DNA from: Eledone cirrhosa | Taxonomy: Eukaryota > Mollusca > Cephalopoda > Octopoda > Eledonidae | Direction of reading: 5' to 3' | NCBI GenBank assembly: GCA_964016885.1 | Contig: OZ024743.1 | Location: 20,063,295 to 20,127,294 of the forward strand | Length of the DNA: 64,000 nucleotides | Shown here: in pieces, positions 11,683 through 24,257 of the stretch | How positions within the stretch are numbered: position 1 is the stretch's first letter | Layout of the letters: each line of letters starts with the position of its first letter | Translations under genes and position numbers: made by a program | Notes under the pieces: generated by a model | Databases searched by the model: none | Seen by the model: only the letters and a program-made list of their open reading frames with translations | Told to the model about the DNA's origin: nothing

Positions 11683-13862
11683 GGAAGTGAATGAGGAAAA
11701 TGAATGGGAGAGGGGTTTCCTCAAAGTAGACTCCACTGAGGAACCAGCCATCATGGTTTAAAACAGTATGGTAAAGTATTTAACACATTAGCATTTAAAC
11801 CGGCTGTATCTGGCCAGAATTCTCTCACCTCTTTCTGTTCAATTCTGCCATAACCAGCCATTCATACTTATGTTACGGTATTGTTCTCAATAAATAATAT
11901 CAAAATCTCATAGACATGATATTATGTGAGATAAAACCTTTACTGCAAAAATACAATAGTAAATATAGAGTAATGTAAATACTAATGGGTTAAGATATGA
12001 AGGTAGAAAAGGCAGATGGTCTATTAGGTTTAGTTTGCAAGAGACTAAAAATATGAGATATGGTAAGGTATGCACTAATAACACACATAATAATTCAATA
12101 AGTATAGAATAGTGTCATACTCAATGACTGGTGCAGTAGTATCATCCTCATCTGCTATAAAGATAAAGGAGATGTGCCAGAGAGAAGTAAATATAGAAGC
12201 ATCAAGTTGATGGACCAGGTCATGAAAGTTACTGAAAGATTCATAGTGTAACTGATTGAAGACAAAAATAAATCTAGAAAGATTCAATTTGGCTTTGTGC
12301 CAGAAAGAGGCACTACTGATGCCTTTTTCCTCATGAGATAAATGCAAGATAAATATTATAAGTAAGCCTTTGTATTTAGGATTCATTGATCTGGGGAAAA
12401 CCTTTGATAAGTTCGCTGCTCTGTTATTTGATAGTCACTCAGGAAATTAAGGGTAAATTAATAACTTATCAAAGCTGTACAAGTCATATTTTGGGCATTT
12501 TAAACCTAGCAGAACCTACCCTTCTCCATGCTGAAACACAGCTTATGTCTTCCACCGAAAGGGTGAGAGATAGAAGGTAAGAAGGGTGGCTCGGCCTAAA
12601 CAAGATATAAAATTAGGATGTTTGCTCCAACATAGCTGTATACATACATGCATGTAAAGTTTATATATTGACTAATACACAATATATTTATGAATAAACA
12701 TTTGAAAGCCTTTAGCTAGTAAGAACAGTGCATACTATATGTGGAGGAGCTGTCAAGTAAAGGGAGAAATTCAAGATGCAGGAGGAGCTTATCAGGGTTC
12801 GGTTCATCATAATTCTCCAAGTCATAACAAATGTGTTTAAGACTGGCTGTCCATGAGAATTTCTCTATGCAGATGATCTGGTCCTTATAGCTGAATTCAT
12901 AGAAGAATTAGAGTATAAGTTTCAATTATGGAAACAGAATTTGGAATCAAAAGAGCTGAAAGTGTACTTAGCCAAAACTAAAGTACTAGTAAGTAGGAAA
13001 GAAAATAGGACCCTGATTCCTTCAGGAAAGTAGCCCTGCTCAATATGTAGAAAAGGAGTAGGCATAAACTCTCTATAATGTACAAAATATAAATGTAAAG
13101 TACACAAGGGATGTAGTGGGATAACAGGCAGATTAACAAGAAGGGAAGACTTTGTATGTAAAATATCTACAGGGGTAATCGACGAGAAGAGTGTCAGTGA
13201 TATAAATAATTTCCAATTACATGAAGGACCCATAAAAGTGGTTGATAGCTTCTGCTTTCTAGGGGTCCCAATTAACAACAGAGGAGGCTGTTCTGAGAGC
13301 ATGATAGCTGGAATAAGCATAGGATGGAAGAACTTTATTAGTTACACCCACTTTTAACAACAAAATGTTTCTCCCTAACTTTCAAAAGGACGGGTGATTG
13401 AGGGTGGTGTGTGAAGTGCGATGCTGTATGGTAGTAAAACATGTTCAGTGACTGCAGAGGACATGTGTAGGCTGGAGAGAAATGAAATAAACATACTTTG
13501 TTTGATATGCAATCTAAATGTGAGAGAAAGGCAGAGCTTGAATGAACTGAAAGAGAAATTAGGTTTAATAAGAATCCAAAGTGGTATGCAACAGAGAAGA
13601 CTGCATTGGTACAGACTTGTGATGCACATGGATGATGATCACTGGGTGAAGAAGTGCCAGAAAATTTCAGTAGGAGGAAGATGCAGTAGTGGTAAACAAA
13701 CGAAAACTTGGGTGGAGGAGGTAAGAGTTGATCTCAAATCACTGAGACTCACTGAGCAGATGACACAGGAACATGATGAGTGAAGAGATTCTGTGCAGAA
13801 AAGGACCTGTCTAACTCAGGTGAGCATGGAAAAAACAAACGGAAAAATGATGATGATGAGCC
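11683..13862 (+). pseudogene. Decayed LINE ORF2, interrupted by a MITE
   Basis: Left part (11683-11779) reads NEENEWERGFLKVDSTEEPA. After the TTAA MITE at 11780-11993 the homology resumes as DMKVEKADGLLGLV and LNDW. Later come GFIDLGKTFDK (RT motif A region, catalytic D present), LYADDLVLIAE (motif C, YADD intact, about 12868-12900), PSGK followed by a stop, a degenerate finger, and the C-terminal region at 13421-13783. About 12420-12790 does not match the family and is either an insertion or heavily decayed. It ends with aaaaatgatgatgatgag, the usual tail. Many stops and frameshifts; not functional. Confidence 0.85.
11780..11993. mobile_element. TTAA-flanked MITE, copy 2, inside a LINE
   Basis: TTAA at 11780-11783 and 11990-11993. 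The left end is CACATTAGCATTTA and the right end TAAATACTAATGGG, so the terminal inverted repeats are about 14 bp. The interior is the same as in copies 1, 3 and 4. Both flanks read as the same decayed LINE ORF2. Confidence 0.85.
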
Positions 13863-14737
13863 AAGAAATATGGACAGGAAAATCAATGGTAAAATTGATC
13901 AATATTTTGCCAATTTTCACTAAATTCAAAATTCTTCGTAAAGGAGGTGCAGAAAAGTATTTTCACTTTGGAGGTGAATATTACACCAGTTTCATTTTCG
14001 AAGTGAAATTTGTATTTCCTATTGATTTTGATTTGTTTTGAATGAATATGGCCTTCAAAACAGTCAGAAATTGGTAAATATCATTACTTAATGGAGTTGT
14101 AAAACAAAAGCTATACTCTAAATGACACTTAAATATTTTAAATATCAAAATATTTAAACTTCATAAATATTATTGTCCACTCGTGAGAATTTGAAAACTG
14201 TATCATTTAAACATAATGTGCTTATTACCTACCTCGTATTTGGATTTTTGTCTATTTCTCAGGCATAATATAGGGAGTCAGCTTATATTAGGATCGATCA
14301 ATATTTGAGAATATAATAATTGAAATTTCATTCTTAATTAGAAAAAGAAGACAAAATTTTAGCAGTAATTGTTTGTGACAAAACAAAAAGGAGAGCTGAT
14401 ATTTTTTTAGAAATTCTGAATTGTGTTAGTCATAAATTTGGGGAGACAGAAATGTTCTGGCTAGAGACCTATCTTATTACAACAACTTAGCAGTATAGAC
14501 AGGATGAATTTTATCATGCCACTAGCACTGGCGATTTTTCTGTAAGGACTTAATAGACCACTCTACCCCATATCAGAAGCTGCTCTTTTAGATGGGTAGC
14601 TTTCTCTATGGTTTACAGAGCCACTATTTGTTCAAAGTAATTACCCTCTTAGATGGATTTCTTTCTTCGTGGTAGAGTCCACATCTACATGCATAACTGC
14701 TTTTAACTCTAATGCCACTGTATGTTAAGAAGTGTTC
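13863..14737. other. No recognisable feature
   Basis: A+T-rich sequence following the LINE tail. The short open frame to 14041 has no recognisable domain. Confidence 0.45.
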
Positions 14738-14935
14738 TAGTTTGGCAGAATTGTTAGTGTCATAGAAAATGCTTTCCAGCATTACATTCAAATCCCACTG
14801 AAATCAACTTTGTACCTCACCCTTCCACAGTCAATAAAATAAAGTACTAATCAAGTATTGGGGGTCGATGTAATTGATTGTTCCTTTCTCCTTAAATTGC
14901 TGGTCTTGTGCTTAAATTAGAAAATATTATTATGT
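14738..14935 (+). mobile_element. tRNA-derived SINE
   Basis: A head with ttggcagaattgttagtg and a B-box-like 'attcaaatccc' is followed by 'tcaataaaataaagtac', 'ggggtcgatgtaattga', 'gctggtcttgtgc' and an ATT-rich tail. Same type as at 38420. Moderately decayed. Confidence 0.8.
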
Positions 14936-15223
14936 TGATATAACCCTAGAATGCTAATCCAAAAATAAAATGATGGTGTATGCATCTTTATTTGTTTCTT
15001 AGTGTATAAAGTTAGTGTTAGGTGTGTTTATTGAATGGTGATGTGAAACGACTGTGATTTTGCTGTGTGACTACAGCTTGTATTGTGAAGAAATTTTAGT
15101 CTGGATTTTATTTTTCTCGTGTCTGGTTATAGTTATTTTCTGCTGTATATGTTTGTGTATATATTTGTATATAAATGTACATGTATATGTATAGTTGTAT
15201 ATACATGTAAAATGTAATGTATG

Positions 15224-15224
<1 letters not shown>
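14936..15224. other. No recognisable feature
   Basis: A+T-rich with scattered TA/TG stutters. Confidence 0.45.
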
Positions 15225-15256
<32 letters not shown>

Positions 15257-15259
<3 letters not shown>

Positions 15260-16435
15260 GAAGTTAGTAAGCCCGTGGGTACTAAGTACCCCTGGAAATA
15301 CATAGGTTGTCTATGATTTAAGGTTGTTCTATGGTATCAATTTGACATACCAGAACTATAATATTAATATAAGCAGAACAAGCAAAATTCAACCAATTTT
15401 TTAAAATAAATTAAAAAATATAATTTAAATATTTACCTATTCATATGGCTCTTACCGATCGGTTTCGCCTTGTAAAACACCAGAGACCCAATGGATTTCT
15501 AATGGAAAATCAAGGCTCATCAGAGAAGCATTTTCCTTTCCTAGGGCTAAAGACCCAGGAACGATAAAATATATTGTTATCTGCCAGCTAGCACAGATCC
15601 AAAAGGCCGAAAAATGACCTGTACGTGAACTACCCGAGGTTAAAGCGGGAAAAACATAGACGTGTTGTCTATCTCGTTACTAAAAATAGCAGCTAAATAG
15701 AATCAACATGATTGTTCTCAACAAATGGAGGGTGATAGAAGAAGTTAGTAAGCCCGTGGGTACTAAGTACCCCTGGAAATACATAGGTTGTCTATGATTT
15801 AAGGTTGTTCTATGGTATCAATTTGACATACCAGAACTATAATATTAATATAAGCAGAACAAGCAAAATTCAACCAATTTTTTAAAATAAATTAAAAAAT
15901 ATAATTTAAATATTTACCTATTCATATGGCTCTTACCGATCGGTTTCGCCTTGTAAAACACCAGAGACCCAATGGATTTCTAATGGAAAATCAAGGCTCA
16001 TCAGAGAAGCATTTTCCTTTCCTAGGGCTAAAGACCCAGGAACGATAAAATATATATTGTTATCTGCCAGCTAGCACAGATCCAAAAGGCCGAAAAATGA
16101 CCTGTACGTGAACTACCCGAGGTTAAAGCGGGAAAAACATAGACGTGTTGTCTATCTCGTTACTAAAAATAGCAGCTAAATAGAATCAACATGATTGTTC
16201 TCAACAAATGGAGGGTGATAGAAGAAGTTAGTAAGCCCGTGGGTACTAAGTACCCCTGGAAATACATAGGTTGTCTATGATTTAAGGTTGTTCTAAGGTA
16301 TCAATTTGACATACCAGAACTATAATATTAATATAAGCAGAACAAGCAAAATTCAACCAATTTTTTAAAATAAATTAAAAAATATAATTTAAATATTTAC
16401 CTATTCATATGGCTCTTACCGATCGGTTTCGCCTT
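15257..16435. repeat. 481-bp tandem repeat, about 2.45 copies
   Basis: Units begin at gaagaagttagtaagcccgt: 15257, 15738 and 16221. The second is 2 bp longer (an extra TA near 16050). The third stops after 215 bp at gtttcgcctt, where (TA)n starts. Apart from that indel and one T/A change near 16294 the copies are almost identical. No open frame of note. Each unit contains a small palindrome gggtactaagtaccc. (TA)n borders both ends (15225-15256 and 16436-16446). It could be a young satellite or a tandemly duplicated element. Confidence 0.95.
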
Positions 16436-16446
16436 ATATATATATA

Positions 16447-16849
16447 CAGTGTAATATGTTTATTTTTGAAGAGCTAGAGTTCTGTCATTGTGAACCGTTC
16501 TTAAGTTCAGTTTGGCATGTTATATCAAATAAACTTTCCAACTTTCTGTGATCTGTTTTCTTTTCCTTTATTGCAGTGCATAGTATTTATTTTATTTTGA
16601 GTCTGATGTAATGTAGATTATGTCATTTATTTTAAGCCCAATGTAGTATAGATTACTGGTAGTAACTTATATGAATCTTAAGTAGGGGAAAGACAAAGTT
16701 GACACATATAGTTAAGTAATGTTCCATATATATATATTTACTAGGCTGAGTCAAAATTGTTTTTGTATTTCAACGTTTAGTTAATAGTTTAAACAAATTA
16801 GATATGAAAAGTATTTATTCATCAAAATATATTCCATTGTATTCTATTG
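16447..16849. other. No recognisable gene
   Basis: A+T-rich. Part of it probably holds the 3' end of the neighbouring mariner, but I could not define its terminal repeat. Confidence 0.4.
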
Positions 16850-17480
16850 TCTGTTGCCATTGTTGTGCGAGAAGCTCTATTCTAAACTTTTACCATTTGG
16901 CTGGTTTAAAGGTAAAAACTGCCTGCACCCATTTTTAACATCATCCATATTGTTGAACCTATGTCCACACAGGAAATTAACCATGACATGGAAAAGATGG
17001 TAATCTGATGGTGTAAATTCCAAACTGTAGACAGTGTGAGTCAGCCCTTCCAGCCTCTCAAGTTCCTCAAGTTTACACTTGGTTACATTGGCAGTGTGTG
17101 CTGGGATATTATCATGTTGTAAGAGTGAGCATCTTTGATTGATTAATGCTGGGTAGTGGGCTTTCAAAGCCCCATATACTCACTGCAGTTGTTGAGCATA
17201 GAAGTCAGCATTCAAATGTCCATCTGGGACAAGATCACAATGTAACACCCCTTCGAAATTCCACCAAACACACATGATATTCTGTTCAAACAACCCTTGT
17301 TTCACAACAGGTTCTGAGGCCTAACTGGAATGAAACCACTGATTTCTCTTAATAGGATTAAGAAAATAGATACATTCTTCATCCCCAGTTACAACTAAAT
17401 GCCAAAAATGGGCATCTCAAGGATTTGCCAGAAAATTATCAAATGTCGTTGAACCAGGTCATGGGTCAGTTCATGAGAAA
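16850..17480 (-). pseudogene. Mariner transposase remnant
   Basis: On the minus strand the reading gives VVTGDEECIYF (first catalytic Asp), then MCVWWNFEGVLHCDLV, HDNIPAHT (second Asp) and FTPSDYHLF (third Asp), then NGKSLE. These are the ordered catalytic motifs of a D,D34D mariner transposase, which cuts and pastes DNA at TA sites. There are 35 residues between the second and third Asp instead of 34, and stops lie upstream of the 96-codon open stretch at 16877-17167. The N-terminal DNA-binding region is not recognisable. Dead copy. Confidence 0.9.
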
Positions 17481-18479
17481 CTTCTTGGCAGCATCTGTTT
17501 AAAAGGCCAAGCTTATGGGGGGTTTGATTGATGGTATTTATGAAAGGCCAACTTCTGCTTCATCAGGAAAGAGTAAATTTAGGAGAGAGAGGGGGTTGAA
17601 AGTTTGGGAAATAAAAAAAGAGGGGCCTTATCAGGTTTTCTCTGGTGATGTTACTAGTTACATAACTAGTAAGAACATTATTCAACTTAGTAACTTACTC
17701 CAGATATTGAAAAAAGTAGAGTGGAGATATTAACTAATATATGCAAACCATATGGTCGAGCTAGAGCAGTTTCAATAGTTGAATCATTCATCCATTGAAA
17801 TAGGTTAAACTTGACCATAAGGTTTACTCGATATATATCATCATGATTATCATAAATTTAGGTGTGTTTATGTGTGTGCATGTATGTGTGTGTATGTAAG
17901 TGTGTGTATGTGTCTGTGTAACAAGGAAACATAACAAGTGGCAAAAGTGCTACAGAAGACATCTAGAGAAAAATGGAATGATGGTGATGATGATGACGAG
18001 GAGGAATTTTATACAGGAAGCAAGATATATCAGAACTTGTGAATTTCAATTTCACCATGCAGATATCTGTTAACTGTGCCAGGAATTATTACATCAATTA
18101 ACTTTTGCTTAAGTCTCAATGTCAACTAAATATCGATTCTGTCTTTCAAGTGGATAGCTTTCTGATTCCTTATAAATCTAAGAATTAACTAGACTTCATA
18201 TTGAATATAAAGTACTGAAAGCATAAGTTGTCTTAGTAAATAAGAATAGTCGCCAGAATTGGTAGTCTGGTGATAGTCTGCATTGAGAAAAGTCTGTTTA
18301 CATTAAGGGAAGTATTCAAAATTAACAACTCAAACTGAGTCCTTCCTCTATATCATTTTAGAACATAGCAACATGTATGTCTTCAGTTTTTATTTCATAG
18401 TTGTCTAAGTATGAATTCTGTAATCTATTGCATTGTAATGGCAACACCTGAAGTCTATGTATTCATGCTGTGTTTCTAG
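17481..18479. other. No gene; (TG)n and a tail-like fragment
   Basis: A TG/TATG-rich stretch lies at about 17858-17920. At 17940-18003 a fragment ending in gatggtgatgatgatgacg resembles the 3' end of the LINE/SINE tail families. The 72-codon frame at 17515 has no recognisable domain. Confidence 0.45.
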
Positions 18480-19405
18480 AGGATTGACAGCTTGGTATGC
18501 TGGTTGCACTGGTCCCCATGACTCTTCTACTCCTTTCCATCTTGCTCATTGGCAAGTCCTCCAATCTGCATTCAGCATCCTCACATAGCTGTTTGGTGTA
18601 TGTTCTGTGAGGCTTTCCCCACACTGAAATTCCTATGCTTTTATGTCCACTGACAATTTCTTCCTCTGTTTTCCAGCAATATCTGATTCAACTCTCTTGG
18701 ATTGTGTTAGAGAGTGCAGTTAATTGGCCATAAAGCTACTTTTTTGTAGGTTGCTTGTTTATATCACATTCAGTGAAACCTGGTTTTGAGATTTTGCTTC
18801 CAGATTAGGTGAACTAGTCAACTTCTTTCTGTGGTTTATGCTAAGAGTATATCCTCCATTTGACTTTGTTAATATGGCTTTCATGATCAACAGCATGCAG
18901 TATCACAGAAGGATGTCATCAAACTTTCTTGTTTCCTATACCTCAGGAGGAATTTCATTCAGTCCCACTACCTTTCTCTTCTTCACAGACTTCATAACTA
19001 CCTCTAGAAAATGTCTTTAGAGACCTGTCTTTGGAGAATTGTCTAAGCTAAATATCCAGTTGATAGTATATAATCTTTTGTTTGGATTAGTATTGATTTC
19101 AGGAAGCTTTCAAAGAAGCTTTTTGAAGTGATCTCTCCCCAATTTTAGCCTTTCCTCCTCACTTGTGACTTTTAGTTTCAATTTCTACAATTCTTTTTTG
19201 CTGGAAAATTTGTTTACTGTCTTCCATGCCATCAAGGGTTGTTTGCTTTCAACAGAATACTCAATCTTTTCTGTTTGCTTTTGTATATATTCCTCTTTGC
19301 TGTTTTTGGTAAATAGAAGCGTGTTCTTTCTGTGCCTTGGTGAACTACTTGATACTGGTTTTATTTGGACTGCCTGGCTTCAGTTCAGATGGATGACTTT
19401 CTAAA
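18480..19405 (-). pseudogene. RTE-like LINE ORF2 relic, antisense
   Basis: Minus-strand translation gives an upstream part with AWKTVN and SEEERLKLGRDHFKKLL (about 19105-19230), typical of the linker before the RT in RTE-type LINEs. A C-terminal part with KQLCEDAECRLEDLPM lies at about 18540-18600. The RT core that should lie between is largely deleted or unreadable. It differs from the commonest LINE here. Stops occur throughout. Confidence 0.65.
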
Positions 19406-21428
19406 GAAAATAAACCGAAGGGAACATATTTCACATTAAGCTATACTTATCAGAGTATTTGAACTTGGAACTGAAAACTAAAAAGAAATACTAGTCAGTC
19501 ATTTTGTTTTTCCATTATTTCCAGTTGTAAGTTTTTGCATAACTCATGGTACCTGTTCACTTCTAAATAAACAAAAATGGTGCAGTGAAGAATCTTAAAG
19601 CAGTATTTGGTCACTAAATGTATATGCTTGTCCAACGCCTAATCATCTCAACTAACTATGACTCAGTTGGTCTCCGACAGAAGTCAAATTTCATGTTCTA
19701 TATGTGAGCAATTAAACACAGTTCAAAAGACAATAGAAATAATTTATATAACTTTACATCCAGATGGACTTCTTCTCACGTGTTTTCTACTAAAAGCTGA
19801 TTGCCTTCAGTTAAAAATAGATTTAGCCAGATAATAGATATATGAATAACAATCTATAGTAAAGTAATGATAGTATGTCATTAATAAGCATTACACAAAG
19901 ATAAAACAAATATGAAAGTATATATTTCATTTTATAGGTTTCCAATATTTAATGGCTGTCTATTTTTGATATAGTAGGAATAACTCAATTTAGCAACACA
20001 TCTGCACAAACACACTTATGCATGCTACATAGAGATAAGTGTGAGCATTGATACAGGAAGTGTTTGAAAGTTGTGGAATATATAGGTAGAGGATATTACG
20101 ATGTTCCTTTTAAATGAATAAATGTAATTTTTTGCAGATATATATTTTGTAAAAAAACCTGTTGAATTTTAAGTAGTCTTATATTAGTACTTATATTCAA
20201 TATTAAAAAAGTTAACTGGCTGACTTTTTTTTTCTTTTACTCTGTAAAAGATAGACATACAAACAAATATCTATTTTTTTTATTTCATCCATATCTTTTT
20301 AACTTATCTTTTACCATGATTAAAGGATGAAAATATATATTCATAAAATAAAGTATGTTGGTGAAAAAAATTCTTATATAGAATAAATTTAATGATATTC
20401 ATACTGAATTTTCTATAACATTTTTAATGTCACATATTTTTTAAATATATTTCTTTCTCTTGAAAATATTTCTTTCAAATTTTCTTCATAATATAGTACA
20501 TGAATTTTCAACACAATCGTTCTTTTTTTTTAATATAAGATTTATTTTTATTTTTAATTACATTATCTGAAGTAATATTTTATAATAGCTAAAAATATTT
20601 CATTTTCAAAATAGGTTTAAAATATATTTACCAAATGAAATTTCTACGTTAGGTCACCATAAAAAAAAAGTATATTTAGAAACGTTTCCATCAAAAAGTC
20701 CATACACGTTTAGATGTTAATTGAGTTTTAGAGAAAAATTCTTAAAATGAATTTTAAATCTTTTCAAATTTACAATAATGTATTCTTTCTTTTATTGTGA
20801 TATCTTTGTTTTATTTTTTTTTTTTTCAGTTTCTTTTATATTATATTTAGAAATAAAGACAATATGAAAGCAATATTAATATTTCTTGTCTTGTATAAAT
20901 ACTTGTACATATTTAAACTTACACATTAATATTTTTACATACATTTCAAAGACATAATTACCTCCACAAAATATACTACTGATACAAAATATTCTACTGA
21001 TACTCTTATACTGATATTTACATGCTCATCTTTGAGAGTAGATTTACATCAAATATTATTTCTTCCACATGAGTTTGCATAGTAAAGGATTTAGCTTGAA
21101 ATGAGCAGCTATTTATAGAGCATAAGCATATAACCAATCTCTTCAATGCATTTTTCTTCTATCTACATATGTTAAGATTAACCATCTTCAGTGAAAGTTT
21201 CCAGTAATAATATGACCTAAATTTTGTCAAAGCTGCTTATAAAATATTTAATTTCTCTACAGAATTACATTGACTACTACAAAACCATCAATAATTACTT
21301 TACTCCTTAACAATTACACATTTGTTACTCATAACGTAAATACTGCCAACCACCAATTACCAAATACCAAAGCATTATCTTGATTAGTTGATATCATTAT
21401 TGTTTGTTCCATATGCATACACATACCT
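19406..21428. other. No recognisable feature; very A+T-rich
   Basis: About 2 kb of A+T-rich DNA with homopolymer T runs (for example near 20530 and 20815). No coding or repeat family recognised. Confidence 0.5.
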
Positions 21429-21435
21429 TTCATCC

Positions 21436-21449
21436 TATACACACACACA

Positions 21450-21480
<31 letters not shown>
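21436..21480. repeat. (CA)n-(TA)n microsatellite
   Basis: A short CA run followed by TA. The LINE starts immediately after it. Confidence 0.95.
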
Positions 21481-21483
21481 CGT

Positions 21484-23860
21484 GACAGAGTGTCTGTTGT
21501 AAACACTAAATCCCTCCCCCATGAAGAATGCACCTCCCAACATAGACTGATAATTAGTGACCTCATAGTCAGGACGAGACGTACGCGACAGCAGAAGAGG
21601 ACTATCCCCAGGAGAAAAATATGGACGCTAAAGGACCCCACAGCCAGAAATAAATTTAAAAGCATATTACTTGATGCTTTCGACAGTAAGGAAGAGCATT
21701 TAGAGTCGTACAATATAGAGGAACAGTGGGAATTCCTGAAAGCAAACCTGCTGATGGCGGCAGACGAAGTCTGTGGCTGGAGCAGGCCAATAGGCAGGAG
21801 GAGAGAAACATGGTGGTGGAACAGTAAGGTGGAGGAGTCAATTAAGACCAAAAAGCAGGCTTGGAAAGTATGGCGGGATGGGGGAAGTAGAGAAGACTAT
21901 CAAGTGGCCAGGAGGGAAGCTAGGAGACAAGTGTACTTCGCAAGAAGGGAAGCAGAGGAAAGAAAGTTCAAGCATGTTCTACAACGTGAGGACCAAAAAC
22001 GTGAGGTGTTCAGGATTGCTAGGCAATATGTCAAGGAAAACCGTGAATATTGTCGGAGAGAAGTGTGTCCTTAATGATGATGGTGTACTTGCCATCACTG
22101 ACGCTGATAAGAAGGTAGCTTGGAAGTGTCACTACGAAAGGCTACTAAATGAGGAGAATAAATGGGAGAAAGACAGTCTCCCCACATCGACCCAATAGAT
22201 GGACCGAAGGTAGTATAATAAGTAAGGCAATCAAAGATATGAAGACGGGTAAGGCGGCTGGGCCTTCGGAAGTAGTTGCTGAAATGCTGAAAGCTTCTGG
22301 AACGGTGGGACACACCATGGTCACCCGGATAGTAAACCAAGTCATACAGAATGGAGTTGTTCCGAAGGACTGGTGTAGCAGCATCATCATTAACTGCTAC
22401 AAGGGTAAAGGAGATGCCCTAGATAGGAGTAACTATAGAGGCATTAAATTAATCGACCAGGTCATGAAGGTCACAGAAAATGTAATAGCGCAACTAATCA
22501 GAGAGAGAATTGATCTAGATGAAATGCAGTTCGGGTTTGTGTCAGGTAAAAGTACCACAGACGCTCTTTTCATTGTACGACAACTGCAGGAGAAATACCT
22601 AGCTAAAAGTAAACCCCTATACTTAGCTTTTGTCGACTTGGAGAAAGCCTTCGACAGAGTCCCCCGTTCCATTATCTGGTGGGCTCTTAGAAAACTAGGT
22701 GTTGATGAATGGCTTGTGAGAGCTATACAAGCCATGTATAAAGAAACAGTCAGCAAGGTTAGAATTAACAACGAATATAGTGAAGAGTTTAGCGTAAAAG
22801 TTGGTGTTCATCTGGGCTCCGTTCTTAGCTCCCTACTATTTATTATTGCCCTTCAGGCTATAACAGTGGAGTTCAAGACCGGCTGCCCATGGGAACTCCT
22901 ATACGCAGATGATCTAACACTCATAGCTGAATCAATGGCCGAACTAGAGAAGAAATTCCAAACATGGAAGCATGGCCTAGAATCAAAAGGCCTTAAAATT
23001 AACCTGTCTAAGACTAAAGTTCTAGTTTGTAGGAAGGAAAATAGGGCGCCGGTCCCATCTGGGAAATGGCCATGCTCAGTGTGTAGGAATGGAGTAGGTA
23101 GAAACTCCATTTTATGTCCCAAATGCAAAGTATGGGTGCATAAAAGATGTAGTGGGATCACAGGTAAGCTAACTAAGAACATAGATTTTATATGTGGCTG
23201 GTGCTCTGGTGCAATAAGTAGCAGCAAGTGCACACAGAATACTAGCTCACTCCATTGCACAGATGGTTCTATAGAAATAGTGGACAGCTTCCATTACCTG
23301 GGTGACAAAATCAGCAGCGGGGGAGGGTGCTCTCGAAAAGTACAGTAGCTAGAGTCAGAACTGGATGGAAAAAGTTCAAAGAGCTTATACCACTATTAGC
23401 CACTAAAGGGTTCTCCCTAAAAATGAAAGGCAGGTTATATGATGCCTGCATACGTACAGCAATGTTGCATGGCAGTGAGACCTGGGCATTGTGTGCAGAG
23501 GATATACGCAGACTGGAGAGGAACGAAGCTTGCATGCTCTGCTGGATGTGTAATAGTAATATACGTGAACGGCAAAGCATAAACGAACTAAGGGAAAAAT
23601 TAGAAATAAGAGGGATCAGATGTTGTTTACTCGAGAGAAGACTACATTGGTATGGTCACGTGATGCGCATGAAAGACGACAGCTGTATAAAAAAGTGCAG
23701 GGCAATAAAAATAGACGGTAGCCACGGAGTAGGCAGACCCAGAAAAACCTGGGACGACTTGATAAATTCCGACCTCACACACTTACACCTCTCCAAGACA
23801 ATGTCACTGGACCGAGACCTTTGGCGCTACACAGTAATAGAGAAGACCCGCCTTACCTAA
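21484..23860 (+). pseudogene. LINE ORF2: RT, PHD-like finger, C-terminal domain
   Basis: Pre-RT region with WTLKDPTARNKFK and KKQAWKVWRDGGSREDYQVA to about 22040. Then frameshifts near 22040 and 22185-22205. The main open stretch (22149-23348) carries KAAGPS, FGFVSGKSTTDALF, AFVDLEKAFDRV (motif A), GVHLGSVLSSLLF (motif B, where relatives have GVxQGS and a Pro) and LLYADDLTLIAES (motif C, YADD). It is followed by CSVCRNGVGRNSILCPKC, KVWVHKRCSG and later FICGWC. One more frameshift near 23332 leads into 23327-23860: LHWYGHVMRMKDDSC and GVGRPRKTWDDL. RT would copy the element's RNA at a nicked target. Truncation and at least three frameshifts make this copy inactive. Confidence 0.92.
23070..23215 (+). 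other. PHD-like C4HC3 zinc finger within the LINE ORF2
   Basis: Cysteine/histidine spacing is C-x2-C-x10-C-x2-C-x4-H-x2-C, then after about 13 residues C-x2-C. This fits the C4HC3 pattern of PHD fingers. It lies between the RT palm/thumb and the C-terminal region. The same ligands are present in the copy at 63835-63980. Whether it binds histone tails or nucleic acid cannot be told from sequence. Confidence 0.65.
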
Positions 23861-24257
23861 GTACAAAGTGAAACCTACTACAGTCAGTAGGCACCTCTAA
23901 CAAAATACACCCCTGTCCCACTACCCCTACCCCATCCACACCACCCCTTTCAATGTAAAGTTATGTTGGTACCACAACATCCAGCCCGAAATAAATGAGG
24001 TCGTGTAGGTGTCATGACAAAAAAACACACAGTCCACGCTGTAATGTGGCCGTGTAGGTAACACTGTAAAAACCTCCCAGTTCCACACTGTAAATGTGGT
24101 TGGTGTTAGGAATGGCATCCAGCCGTAGAAAACCCGCCAGACAGTCCTATGCGAGCAAAACAACCACTCTTGCCTCAAGTGGGAAAACTCCCATCCAAAC
24201 CCATGCAAGCGTGGAATATGGACGTTAAACGATGATGATGATGATGATGATGATGAT

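Larger units (their letters stand above)
21481..24257 (+). mobile_element. 5'-truncated LINE, best copy of the commonest family
   Basis: Contains the end of the pre-RT region, the RT, a cysteine-rich finger, the C-terminal region (to 23860), a 3' UTR of about 370 bp and a (GAT)n tail at about 24232-24257. The 5' side is cut off exactly at (TA)n, so the endonuclease is missing. Other fragments of this family are at 8277, 8803, 11683, 44110, 50028, 56995, 60415 and 63629. By its C-terminal GRPRKTWDD-type region and architecture I place it near the RTE group of non-LTR retrotransposons; clade is uncertain. Confidence 0.92.

Noticed and set aside
21435..21851. 138-codon minus-strand frame opposite the LINE
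   Set aside because: Shadow of the LINE ORF2 coding strand; the plus strand has clear pre-RT homology.
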